DNA of 7,724 bases from Candidatus Zixiibacteriota bacterium (GCA_023132995.1 JAGLXI010000037.1:1-7724); one strand, 5' to 3'; shown: positions 1 to 6,304, counted from the first letter of the stretch. A program made the numbers and translations. Notes: generated by a model not told the origin, from the sequence alone.

Positions 1-54
1 ATGGCCGCCGAAGCCCGCAGACACGGAATGGAAAAACTGCCCGACATTCGATAA
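1..54 (+). CDS. C-terminal end of an upstream gene (partial, unidentified)
   Basis: Frame 1 is open from the left edge and ends with TAA at 52-54. The visible residues read roughly A-A-E-A-R-R-H-G-M-E-K-L-P-D-I-R, a helical, basic tail. The last base of the stop is the first base of the next ATG (TAATG), so the two genes are probably translationally coupled and in one operon. The neighbours lack a methyl-donor module for the corrinoid protein, so this gene could encode it, for example a uroporphyrinogen-decarboxylase-family or pterin-binding methyltransferase. That is inference from context only, because seventeen residues are too few to name a family. Confidence 0.5.
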   Translation: MAAEARRHGMEKLPDIR

Positions 55-767
55 TGCGTACCACCGTTGACATGGCGGCCGCAGACATTGCTCCCTCCGT
101 CGGCAGCGTGTTGGCGGCTCAGTCAATTTCTGAAAGGGCGATGTCCGATAAGCGGATTGTCGGCCTGGCGCGGGATGCTATTGACACCCTATGCCGTCTT
201 GCCCGACCGATAGCGATCATGGACGAAATCGAAAAAGGCGATTTCCAGAACGTCTATCATGGCGAGGGGCGTAATGAACCCGAGACGCCGCTTGGTGACA
301 TTTTACAGCACGCCGACACCCAGGCGCTCTTTGCGGTCACACTGGGGGAAGATGTCTCACGGGAGATCACGCGGCTGTTTGACGAGAACGAGTTTGCACC
401 TGCCGCCATGCTCGACGCGGCTGCCTCAGAAGGAGCGGAGACGGTCGCCCTGACTGTCGAAAAGAGCTACCGCGATCACCTGCGATGCACTGGCTCCCTC
501 GGTTCGACGGCGGCCACCATGCCCTTCAGCCCCGGTTACTGCGGCTGGCATGTGAGTGGACAGCGCGCGCTGTTTGATACCCTGCGACCGAAGGAGATCG
601 GCATCACCCTGAGTGACAGTTTTCTCATGCACCCACTCAAGTCGATCAGCGGGGTTATCGTTGCCGGTCACAAGGACATATTTGAGTTCGAAGATACCTT
701 TCCATTCTGCGACAAGTGTGAGACGCGCTCATGTCGCAGCAGAATCAAGGCGGCGATGGAACAATGA
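54..767 (+). CDS. Stand-alone MetH-type (vitamin B12-dependent methionine synthase) activation-domain protein
   Basis: This 237-residue protein resembles the C-terminal activation domain of cobalamin methionine synthase, which presents S-adenosylmethionine so that oxidised cob(II)alamin can be reductively remethylated. The core is visible at residues 118-204: a helix with LDAAASEGAE (120-129), the FSPGYCGWHVSGQ loop (158-170), and EIGITL...LMHPLKSISGVIVAG (181-205). Upstream, RNEPETPLGDI (73-83) and LFAVTLGE (92-99) are typical of the free-standing family. The tail carries three cysteines, C219, C222 and C227 (FCDKCETRSC), which full-length MetH lacks. The RxxxGY motif of E. coli MetH is not complete here: P157 stands where Arg is expected. 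The start at 54 overlaps the upstream stop. ATG 72 is possible, but ATG 141 would remove the VLAAQSIS stretch that I take to be conserved. It probably services the corrinoid protein encoded next. Confidence 0.85.
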   Translation: MRTTVDMAAADIAPSVGSVLAAQSISERAMSDKRIVGLARDAIDTLCRLARPIAIMDEIEKGDFQNVYHGEGRNEPETPLGDILQHADTQALFAVTLGEDVSREITRLFDENEFAPAAMLDAAASEGAETVALTVEKSYRDHLRCTGSLGSTAATMPFSPGYCGWHVSGQRALFDTLRPKEIGITLSDSFLMHPLKSISGVIVAGHKDIFEFEDTFPFCDKCETRSCRSRIKAAMEQ

Positions 768-794
768 GAGATAAGAACCAACAGAGGCGAGTCC

Positions 795-1433
795 ATGACA
801 ACAATAGCACAGATATCCGAGAGCCTGCAGAAGGGTGACGCTGCCCGCGTTTCAGAGTTGACCAAAAGCGCCCTTGACGAAAAGCTCGGCGTACAGCACA
901 TTCTCGATGACGGGCTTATCGCAGGCATGGCCGTTGTCGGCGAGAGATTCAAGACGCACCAGATATTCCTGCCCGACGTACTCCTGGCAGCGAAGGCGAT
1001 GTACGCCGGCATGGATCTGTTGAAACCGCTCATCATCAAGGAGGGTATTCCCTCCGTGGGCAAGGTCGTCATGGGCACTGTTCAGGGTGACCTGCATGAT
1101 ATCGGCAAGAATCTCGTAAGCATCATGCTCAAAGGGGCCGGGTTTGATGTGATCGATCTCGGCAAGGACGTCCCGCCTGAGAAGTTCATCGACACTGCCG
1201 TAGACGAGGCGGCACAGGTTATCGGGCTGTCCGCCCTGCTCACCACGACGATGCCGGCCATGTCCCGGGTTGTCGGCCTGGCGCGGGAGCGGGGTATCTA
1301 TGGCAAGGTCAGAATAATCGTCGGCGGCGCGCCGCTGTCGAACGCCATCGCCGAGGAAATAGGCGCCGACGCATACTGCTACGACGGCATCAGCGCTGTC
1401 GAGTGCGTCAAACGCCTTGTAGGAACTGTGTAA
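795..1433 (+). CDS. Corrinoid (B12-binding) methyl-carrier protein, MtbC/MtaC/MetH-module type
   Basis: This 212-residue protein is the usual size for the small corrinoid proteins of methyltransferase systems. Residues 1 to about 85 form the helical cap (B12-binding-2 type) that shields the methyl-cobalt face. Residues about 88-212 form the Rossmann-like B12 domain. The ligand motif D-x-H-x-x-G is present as D99-L-H101-D-I-G104, and H101 should be the lower axial cobalt ligand. The S-x-L motif (S146-A-L148) and the GG turn (G177-G178) that accommodate the nucleotide tail are also present. The protein should shuttle between methyl-Co(III) and Co(I) in the cytoplasm, accepting a methyl group from an unseen donor enzyme and passing it to the homocysteine methyltransferase that starts 2 bases after its stop codon. 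GAGG at 784-787 gives a suitable ribosome binding site for ATG 795. The methyl donor cannot be read from this protein. Confidence 0.93.
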   Translation: MTTIAQISESLQKGDAARVSELTKSALDEKLGVQHILDDGLIAGMAVVGERFKTHQIFLPDVLLAAKAMYAGMDLLKPLIIKEGIPSVGKVVMGTVQGDLHDIGKNLVSIMLKGAGFDVIDLGKDVPPEKFIDTAVDEAAQVIGLSALLTTTMPAMSRVVGLARERGIYGKVRIIVGGAPLSNAIAEEIGADAYCYDGISAVECVKRLVGTV

Positions 1434-1434
1434 C

Positions 1435-2325
1435 ATGGCAGGCTTGCTCGATCGACTTGCGGGCGGCGAAATCCTCGTCGGCGACGGCGCGATGGGCACC
1501 ATGCTGTTCGAGCGCGGCCTCAAGACCGGCGAGTGCCCGGAACGATGGAACCTGGAACGACCGCAGGTGCTCGAAGAGATCGCTCGGCTCTACGTTCAGG
1601 CCGGGGCCGACATAGTCCAGACAAACACATTCGGGGGGTCACCGCTGAAGCTGGCACAGTATGCGCTGGAAGACAAGACCGAGGCGATCAACACCGCCGC
1701 CGTTCGTGCAGTACGCAAGGCTGTCGGTGATCGTGTGTATGTGTCCGCCTCGTGCGGGCCGTGCGGCAGGTTGCTTAAGCCGTACGGTGATACCGATCCG
1801 GAAGAAGTGTCCCAGAGCTTCGAGAGACAATTGCAGGCAGTCGCCGCCGAAGGCGTGGACATGATCTGTATCGAGACCATGACCGACCTCACCGAAGCTA
1901 CCATCGCCATCAAGGCCGCCAAGACTGCCGCTCCCGACACACCCATTGCGGCCACGATGACATTTGACGCCACACCACGCGGCTTTTTCACCATCATGGG
2001 TGTGAGCGTCATGCAGGCCTCCGAGGGTCTCGCCGAAGCCGGAGCCGACATCGTTGGCTCCAACTGCGGTAATGGCATTGAGAACATGATCCGGATTGCC
2101 GCCGAGTTCAAGCGACACTCTTCGCTACCGATCATCATTCAGTCGAACGCCGGTCTCCCGCAGATGGAGGGCGGTACGCTGGTCTATCCCGAGACGCCGG
2201 AATTCATGGCCGAGAAGTGCCGCGAGCTGGTTGACATGGGCGTCGGCATCATCGGTGGCTGCTGCGGCACCACCCCGGAGCATATTGCGGCGATAAGAGA
2301 GATGGTTGACGAACGCGGTGGGTGA
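1435..2325 (+). CDS. Zinc-dependent homocysteine S-methyltransferase (MetH N-terminal module as a separate protein)
   Basis: This 296-residue TIM-barrel protein belongs to the homocysteine S-methyltransferase family (MetH module 1, BHMT, MmuM). It should transfer a methyl group to homocysteine to form methionine. Visible motifs are GDGAMGTMLFERGL (16-29), GADIVQTNTFGGSP (57-70), ETMTD (147-151), the zinc ligand C211 in GSNCGNG (208-214), and the paired ligands C276-C277 in GGCCGTTPEH (274-283). The 65-residue spacing between the first and second Cys matches the MetH pattern. The protein stops where the barrel ends, so the pterin, B12 and activation modules of full-length MetH are absent. The last two are supplied by the adjacent genes. 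Its start lies 2 bases after the corrinoid gene's stop, with AGGAA at 1421-1425. Because it sits with a corrinoid protein, the likely donor is methylcobalamin rather than S-methylmethionine or betaine. Confidence 0.93.
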   Translation: MAGLLDRLAGGEILVGDGAMGTMLFERGLKTGECPERWNLERPQVLEEIARLYVQAGADIVQTNTFGGSPLKLAQYALEDKTEAINTAAVRAVRKAVGDRVYVSASCGPCGRLLKPYGDTDPEEVSQSFERQLQAVAAEGVDMICIETMTDLTEATIAIKAAKTAAPDTPIAATMTFDATPRGFFTIMGVSVMQASEGLAEAGADIVGSNCGNGIENMIRIAAEFKRHSSLPIIIQSNAGLPQMEGGTLVYPETPEFMAEKCRELVDMGVGIIGGCCGTTPEHIAAIREMVDERGG

Positions 2326-2349
2326 TTGAGGGGGGATATTATTGTGGGC

Positions 2350-2368
2350 GGCAGACGCCTCGTCTGCC
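2350..2368. repeat. Perfect 8-bp inverted repeat (GGCAGACG-CCT-CGTCTGCC)
   Basis: The left arm is 2350-2357 and the right arm 2361-2368, with a 3-base CCT loop. It lies 24 bases after the homocysteine methyltransferase stop. Such a stem could slow or end transcription of the methyl operon, but no T-run follows, so it is not a textbook intrinsic terminator. The sequence also has the look of an intergenic palindromic repeat of the REP kind, though with only one copy in the window this is unproven. Confidence 0.6.
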
Positions 2369-2390
2369 CCTGTATCTACGTGGCGCACGA

Positions 2391-2412
2391 GGGCGTACAC
2401 CACGCACAAAAC
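2391..2412. repeat. Direct repeat, left copy (22 bases)
   Basis: This stretch matches 3383-3404 with a single mismatch (C at 2401, T at 3393). It sits 24 bases ahead of the likely GTG start of the lone gene, and its partner lies just after that gene, so the two copies bracket it. See the right copy and the findings for interpretation. Confidence 0.75.
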
Positions 2413-2424
2413 GCAAAGACCACA

Positions 2425-2430
2425 GGGAGG
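2425..2430 (+). promoter_or_regulatory. Ribosome binding site that fixes a GTG start
   Basis: GGGAGG lies 5 bases before GTG 2436 and is the only strong Shine-Dalgarno sequence near the start of this reading frame. The ATG at 2322 overlaps the end of the previous gene, and the 38 residues between it and the GTG would be translated from repeat and hairpin DNA with a composition unlike the rest of the protein. The GTG is therefore preferred. Confidence 0.8.
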
Positions 2431-2435
2431 TCAAT

Positions 2436-3323
2436 GTGGCTGCTGTAAACACGAGAACGCTCGTTAAGGTGGCGATCACAGCTGTTGCGCTCGCCATCGG
2501 TGTGCTGCATCTTATCAAACCAGATCTAGGCGTAGACAGTGTAATAATCGTCCTTCTGGTTTGCGCTATTGTTCCATGGTTGTTTCCAATGCTAAGGTCT
2601 GTGGAGTTACCAGGGGGATTGAAATTTGAATTCAGAGACCTGCGACGGATTGAGGAAGAGGGGAGAAACGCAGGCTTGATATCAACACCTGAGCAAGCGA
2701 GAGCGGACTACCCATTTCTTGAAGTAGTTGATGCGGACCCCATCCTTGCGCTGGCCGGTCTCAGAATAGAAATCGAGAAGAGACTAAGATTCATGGCCGA
2801 GAGCAACGGAATGAATGTGCAGCGAAAGGGTCTCGGAGCGATCCTTCACTACCTACATGACAATCATCTAGTTACGGGAACGGAACGGTCAGTCATCGGT
2901 GATCTGACGGTCGCGCTAAATCGAGCTGCTCATGGTTTGGATGTCGATGTCCGAACAAGGAACTGGGTTATTGATGTTGGACCTCAGATTCTCACTGGCC
3001 TGGATGGTAAAACAAAGTACTCGGTACAGGCCCGTAGCGAGCGGTTTCCCCACGACATGGCAGCTTGGGGAGCTGAGAAGTCCGAGAGAGTTGTTATGCT
3101 AGTGGCATGCATCGTTGATATAGTGCGCGATCTCTACCCCGAAAATGGTGATACGCGCGAAACCATGAATTACCACCTATACCCTCTCATATGGGATGCC
3201 ACAAAACTGTATGCCTTTTTCTGTGATACTGAATGGGAGACTCGCGATCGCGATCTAGTCGCGCACGAAGGTATCAAGGGCTTTGAGAAACTTAAGCAGA
3301 GATATGCACGACCAAGCCTGTAG
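2436..3323 (+). CDS. Two-helix membrane protein with a DUF4145/HEPN-like cytoplasmic domain (function unknown)
   Basis: From the GTG start the protein has 295 residues. Two hydrophobic segments, at about 8-27 and 33-53, are followed by LPGGLKFEFRDLRRIEEE (58-75), a juxtamembrane pattern I associate with membrane-anchored soluble domains. Residues about 100-190 (DPILALAGLRIEIEKRLRFM, then ALNRAAHGLDV) resemble DUF4145-like HEPN helices, with R163 and H166 in NRAAHG. The spacing is shorter than the R-x4-6-H of catalytic HEPN RNases, so RNase activity is not shown. The C-terminal third is unassigned. HEPN-like proteins are common in stress and phage-defence genes, but no partner gene is present. 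Hand counts give 43% GC for lines 2581-2640, 2761-2820 and 3181-3240 (57% for 2881-2940), against 55-60% in two sampled neighbour-gene lines. With the flanking repeats, this suggests a separate origin. Confidence 0.75.
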   Translation: MAAVNTRTLVKVAITAVALAIGVLHLIKPDLGVDSVIIVLLVCAIVPWLFPMLRSVELPGGLKFEFRDLRRIEEEGRNAGLISTPEQARADYPFLEVVDADPILALAGLRIEIEKRLRFMAESNGMNVQRKGLGAILHYLHDNHLVTGTERSVIGDLTVALNRAAHGLDVDVRTRNWVIDVGPQILTGLDGKTKYSVQARSERFPHDMAAWGAEKSERVVMLVACIVDIVRDLYPENGDTRETMNYHLYPLIWDATKLYAFFCDTEWETRDRDLVAHEGIKGFEKLKQRYARPSL

Positions 3324-3329
3324 GCTTGG
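3312..3329. terminator. Hairpin across the stop codon, possible bidirectional terminator
   Basis: CCAAGCC (3312-3318), loop TGTA, and GGCTTGG (3323-3329) form a perfect 7-bp, GC-rich stem that contains the TAG stop (3321-3323). It lies between convergent transcription units and would form in either transcript. No T-tract follows on either strand, so factor-independent termination is uncertain. ACCAAGCCT recurs at 3406-3414. Confidence 0.4.
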
Positions 3330-3382
3330 CTGAACGAGAATCCTTCCACGCGTGCACGCTACCCACCGGGTGGATTGTTGTG

Positions 3383-3404
3383 GGGCGTACACTACGCACA
3401 AAAC
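3383..3404. repeat. Direct repeat, right copy (22 bases)
   Basis: This matches 2391-2412 at 21 of 22 positions, in the same orientation, 992 bases away. Internally it holds a small inverted repeat, GCGTA-CAC-TACGC (3385-3397). The one mismatch with the left copy disrupts that pairing there. The rest of the gap 3324-3425 holds a 10-base palindrome (GCGTGCACGC, 3350-3359) and a weak CCACC/GGTGG pair (3363-3373), with no gene. Confidence 0.75.
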
Positions 3405-3425
3405 CACCAAGCCTCCACGCCCCCC

Positions 3426-4847
3426 CTACATCCCCGGCAGGTTGAAACAGACCACCTTCGGTTCGGTCATCTCCTGAAGCGAGAACTTCAGACCCTCACG
3501 ACCGAGGCCGGAGTACTTGACGCCGCCGAACGGCATCGAGTCAAGCCGGTAGTCGGTCGAATCGTTAATCATCACACCGCCGCAATCCAGGTCGTACGAC
3601 GCCTTGAAGGCGACGTCGATACTGGTAGTGAAGATAGCAGCCAGCAGACCGTACGGAAGCGAATTGGCCTCTTTTATGGCCTCGTCCAGGTCGTCAACCT
3701 GGTAAAGGTTCACGGTGGGGCCGAACACTTCTTCGTGATGTATGGTCGCGTCGGCGGGGAGATTTTCCAGCACTGTCGGCTCGTAGAGCGCGCCCCGACG
3801 CTTGCCGCCGGTGAGAAGTTTAGCTCCACCGGCAACCGCATCGTTGACCCATTTCTCCACCCGTTTAGCTTCGGTCTCGGTGATCATGGGACCCATGTTG
3901 GTCTCTTCCTTCATCTTGTCACCGATTCGGTACTTCCCGGTGCGCTCGACAAAGGCGCTCTTGAACTCATCATAGATATCATTATGCACCAACAATCGCT
4001 GCACGCCGATGCAGTTCTGCCCCGCCGCCCAGAAAGCACCGGAGACGCACGACTCGACGGCGAGCTGCAGGTCGGCATCCTTCCACACGATCACCGGCGA
4101 ATTGGAACCAAGCTCCATACCGATCTTCTTGATACCGGCCCTGGCGGCGATATGCTTGCCCGCTTCGACTCCGCCTGTAAACGAAATCATCCGCACCCGT
4201 TCGTCGGCAACGAGCGGATCACCGATCACCGAACCGTAACCGGTGATAAGCTGAATCGCCTGCGGGGGCAACCCAGCTTCGAGCAGGACCTCCACCAGTT
4301 TGATGGCCGACAGGGGAGTCACGGTAGCCGGCTTCAGGATCACCGAGTTGCCGGCGGCGATAGCCGGTCCCAACTTATGAGCCACCAAATTGAGGGGATC
4401 ATTGAAAGGTGTAATGGCCAGCACTACTCCAATGGGGAAGCGATAGTAATAGCCGCGTCGCTTCTCTCCACCGGGGAAGGAATCAAAGGGGATGGTTTCA
4501 CCTAAGATGCGTTTGGCTTCTTCGGCCGAACAACTGATAGTGTTGACGCAGCGCGAGGTTTCCTTGCGGGCTTCGTTGATCGTTTTGGAACTCTCACGAG
4601 CGATGATTACGGCGAATTCCTCTAACCTCTCTTCGATCAGTCGCGCCGCCCGAAAGAGTATCTGCGCCCGGTCGTAGACAGTCATCTTTTTCGTGATCTG
4701 AAAGCCGCGAACAGCGGCCGCGAGCGCTGTCTCCACGTCCCGGTCGTTACCGCTGGGGACGGTGTCGATTAACGAGTTGTCAAAGGGATCGAGGACCTCG
4801 ATCTTCTCGTCACGGTCCACCCACTTGCCGTCGAGGAACATCTTCAT
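3426..4847 (-). CDS. NAD(P)-dependent aldehyde dehydrogenase, substrate unknown
   Basis: This is a full-length 473-residue soluble aldehyde dehydrogenase, the usual size for the superfamily. It should oxidise an aldehyde to a carboxylate with NAD(P)+. The catalytic set is complete: N149 of TPFN (oxyanion hole), K172 of LKPA (cofactor), FTGG at 223-226 (Rossmann turn), E245 of MELG (general base), nucleophile C279 of GQNC, and E373 of EEVFGP. Overall it looks like the lactaldehyde/glyceraldehyde-3-phosphate/succinate-semialdehyde dehydrogenase side of the superfamily, and motifs alone do not fix the substrate. Its ATG overlaps the stop of the preceding dehydrogenase gene (ATGA, 4844-4847), and AGGAGG lies at 4854-4859 with 6-base spacing. 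It is the last gene of the minus-strand operon. The coupling suggests it consumes the aldehyde made by its partner. Confidence 0.93.
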   Translation of the reverse strand: MKMFLDGKWVDRDEKIEVLDPFDNSLIDTVPSGNDRDVETALAAAVRGFQITKKMTVYDRAQILFRAARLIEERLEEFAVIIARESSKTINEARKETSRCVNTISCSAEEAKRILGETIPFDSFPGGEKRRGYYYRFPIGVVLAITPFNDPLNLVAHKLGPAIAAGNSVILKPATVTPLSAIKLVEVLLEAGLPPQAIQLITGYGSVIGDPLVADERVRMISFTGGVEAGKHIAARAGIKKIGMELGSNSPVIVWKDADLQLAVESCVSGAFWAAGQNCIGVQRLLVHNDIYDEFKSAFVERTGKYRIGDKMKEETNMGPMITETEAKRVEKWVNDAVAGGAKLLTGGKRRGALYEPTVLENLPADATIHHEEVFGPTVNLYQVDDLDEAIKEANSLPYGLLAAIFTTSIDVAFKASYDLDCGGVMINDSTDYRLDSMPFGGVKYSGLGREGLKFSLQEMTEPKVVCFNLPGM

Positions 4848-5863
4848 CGTTTGCCTCCTGCGTCAATGATATCCACCAGGACGCTGTACCCGGTCTCGGT
4901 GCGCCCGGCGCCCGGCCCGACGATAGTGACATCGCCCAGAGCATCGGTACTGATAGTGACGGCATTGGTGGCGCCCATGATTCCGGCCAGCGGGTGTGTC
5001 AGGTCAATCTCCTCGGGAGCCACGCTTCCCATGACCCGGTCGCCATCGCGCCAGACCTTGCCGATCAGCTTGAACCTCTTGCCGCGCGCCTTGGCCTCGC
5101 CGATAGCGTCGGCGGTGATTTCAGTGATTCCCCGGCAGGGGAAATCATCGGGTTTGTTTGTCGCTCCGAAAACGGCGTTGGCCAGAATAGTCACCTTGGC
5201 CAGAGCATCCCATCCCAGCACGTCGGCGTCCGGGACCGCTTCCGCGTAGCCGAGTTCCTGCGCCTGTTTAAGCGCGTCCTCGTAGGACATTCCTTCTTCC
5301 ATCTGTGAGAGGATATAATTGGTTGTTCCGTTGAGAATCCCCTTGACCTCGGAAACGGCGCAACCGGCCAGGGTCTCGCGAATGAGGTTCAACAGCGGCG
5401 TGCCGCTTATCACCGTTCCCTCGTATAGAAATCGGACACCCTTGTCCTTTGCCAGGCGCGCCAGTTCGTGGTAGTGCAGCGCCAGGGGACCCTTGTTGGT
5501 GGTGGTGACGTGCATCCCCTTCTCCAGGGCGGCGCGGATATGCGACGTGGCAGGCTCGGCGGTCTTGATGTCGGTATACGTGGCCTCGACCATCATATCG
5601 GCCTCGGCTGTCTTTATCATGGCCAGTGCGTCACCATCGTACTTGTCGGGCAAGTCCGATATCTTGCCGCCGGACCCGGCCAGCTTAAGAGCTTTGCGCA
5701 GATCGATGCCGCCAGCGTTATACAAACTCCCCTTGAGCATGTCCGCAATGCCGACCACCTGGGCGTTCAGCCCGTATGTATCGAGAAGCATCTTCTCCTT
5801 CTCTATTAGTAACTCGGCCAGTCCCTGTCCCACGGTTCCAAAACCAATCAACAATAGACGCAT
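4844..5863 (-). CDS. Homoserine dehydrogenase-family oxidoreductase without an ACT domain
   Basis: This 339-residue protein has the homoserine dehydrogenase fold. It shows an N-terminal Rossmann motif GFGTVGQG (7-14), TTNKGPLA (121-128, K124), YEGTVISGTPLL (147-158, E148), GILNGTTNYIL (175-185) and DVLGWDALAK (214-223). D219 and K223 match the acid/base pair of the family. The tail IVGPGAGRTETGYSVLVDI (314-332) is also typical. Homoserine dehydrogenase interconverts aspartate 4-semialdehyde and homoserine with NAD(P)H. There is no C-terminal ACT domain, so threonine feedback through ACT is unlikely. No aspartokinase, homoserine kinase or threonine synthase is nearby. The partner is an aldehyde dehydrogenase, so the enzyme may run in the oxidative direction or use another hydroxy- or keto-substrate. 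GGAGG at 5873-5877 supports ATG 5863. Confidence 0.88.
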   Translation of the reverse strand: MRLLLIGFGTVGQGLAELLIEKEKMLLDTYGLNAQVVGIADMLKGSLYNAGGIDLRKALKLAGSGGKISDLPDKYDGDALAMIKTAEADMMVEATYTDIKTAEPATSHIRAALEKGMHVTTTNKGPLALHYHELARLAKDKGVRFLYEGTVISGTPLLNLIRETLAGCAVSEVKGILNGTTNYILSQMEEGMSYEDALKQAQELGYAEAVPDADVLGWDALAKVTILANAVFGATNKPDDFPCRGITEITADAIGEAKARGKRFKLIGKVWRDGDRVMGSVAPEEIDLTHPLAGIMGATNAVTISTDALGDVTIVGPGAGRTETGYSVLVDIIDAGGKR

Positions 5864-5884
5864 TGTCCGTTTCCTCCGCTTTTA

Positions 5885-5906
5885 GCTCCGCCGTCCGGCA
5901 TGGAGC
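5885..5906 (-). other. Intergenic hairpin between the cupin and dehydrogenase genes
   Basis: GCTCC (5885-5889) pairs with GGAGC (5902-5906). Inside, GCC pairs with GGC around a 4-base loop, with a 2-base AT bulge, giving 8 base pairs. It lies in the 75-base gap after the cupin stop, just ahead of the dehydrogenase ribosome binding site, so it could affect message stability or relative expression. No T-run follows, so I do not call a terminator. Confidence 0.3.
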
Positions 5907-5938
5907 AACATCAGCATTGCTTTAAGTGTTTTCGGCTC

Positions 5939-6295
5939 CTACTTAGCCCGGTATCGATCGGGCGCGTCAAAGATATCTATGACATTGACCCGTGAGTTGA
6001 ACCGGGCCGAATGTACGACACCTTCCGGGATGAAATACCAGTCGCCCTTGCGATATTCTCTGGTCTCGTCGCCGATAGTGAGGGTCATCTCACCGTCAAC
6101 CATTATCCCCCACTGGGCACAATGCGAGTGAGGTGGCACTTCACCTACCGGTTCAATGTCAAAAAACACCACCTGGCGGCTGCCGTCTTCCAACAGCCAG
6201 CCCCGGATACCGTTCATGGCGATATCGATCTCCGGCAACCCGCGGATCATCTCTGGAAAGGCGGTGCCGTCCCATTTATCCATCCATTCCTTCAT
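5939..6295 (-). CDS. Single-domain cupin, putative metal-binding, role unknown
   Basis: This 118-residue protein is one conserved beta-barrel cupin domain. Motif 1 is PPHSHCAQWGIMVDGEM (54-70), with candidate metal ligands H56 and H58. Q61 stands where most cupins carry Glu. Motif 2 is GDWYFIPEGVVHS (84-96), with H95 as the third histidine. The HSHxAQWG pattern is, from memory, typical of a clade of small bacterial cupins of undefined function. No signal peptide or DNA-binding domain is present, so it is probably a cytoplasmic enzyme (isomerase, dioxygenase or lyase are all possible) or a small-molecule sensor. The gene starts 9 bases after the stop of the 411-residue protein gene. The Shine-Dalgarno sequence is weak, so it may be translated by coupling. 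Its place in the operon suggests it acts on the same substrate set. Confidence 0.88.
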   Translation of the reverse strand: MKEWMDKWDGTAFPEMIRGLPEIDIAMNGIRGWLLEDGSRQVVFFDIEPVGEVPPHSHCAQWGIMVDGEMTLTIGDETREYRKGDWYFIPEGVVHSARFNSRVNVIDIFDAPDRYRAK

Positions 6296-6304
6296 TGTTT
6301 CACA

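Noticed and set aside
852..1523. Minus-strand open frame of 223 codons
   Set aside because: It is antisense to the corrinoid protein and the start of the homocysteine methyltransferase, both of which have complete family motifs on the plus strand.
54..2325. One full-length metH gene broken by frameshifts
   Set aside because: Each protein has its own start, ribosome binding site or coupled start, and natural length. The order (activation, corrinoid, homocysteine) is the reverse of MetH, so these are separate genes.
2322..2435. Upstream extension of the membrane HEPN-like gene to ATG 2322
   Set aside because: The extension overlaps the previous gene's stop and translates hairpin and repeat DNA. 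GGGAGG before GTG 2436 marks a better start that leads directly into the first membrane helix.
3363..3373. CCACC-G-GGTGG as an intrinsic terminator
   Set aside because: The effective stem is only about 4 base pairs once a real loop is allowed, and no T-run follows on either strand.
2350..3404. CRISPR array or insertion sequence suggested by the repeats
   Set aside because: Only two copies of the 22-mer exist, 992 bases apart, with no regular spacers. There are no terminal inverted repeats bounding the segment and no transposase motif in the enclosed protein.
3375..4505. Long plus-strand open frame of 376 codons
   Set aside because: It runs antisense through the aldehyde dehydrogenase gene, shows no family motif, is rich in His/Arg as expected of a reverse-strand shadow, and has no credible ribosome binding site.
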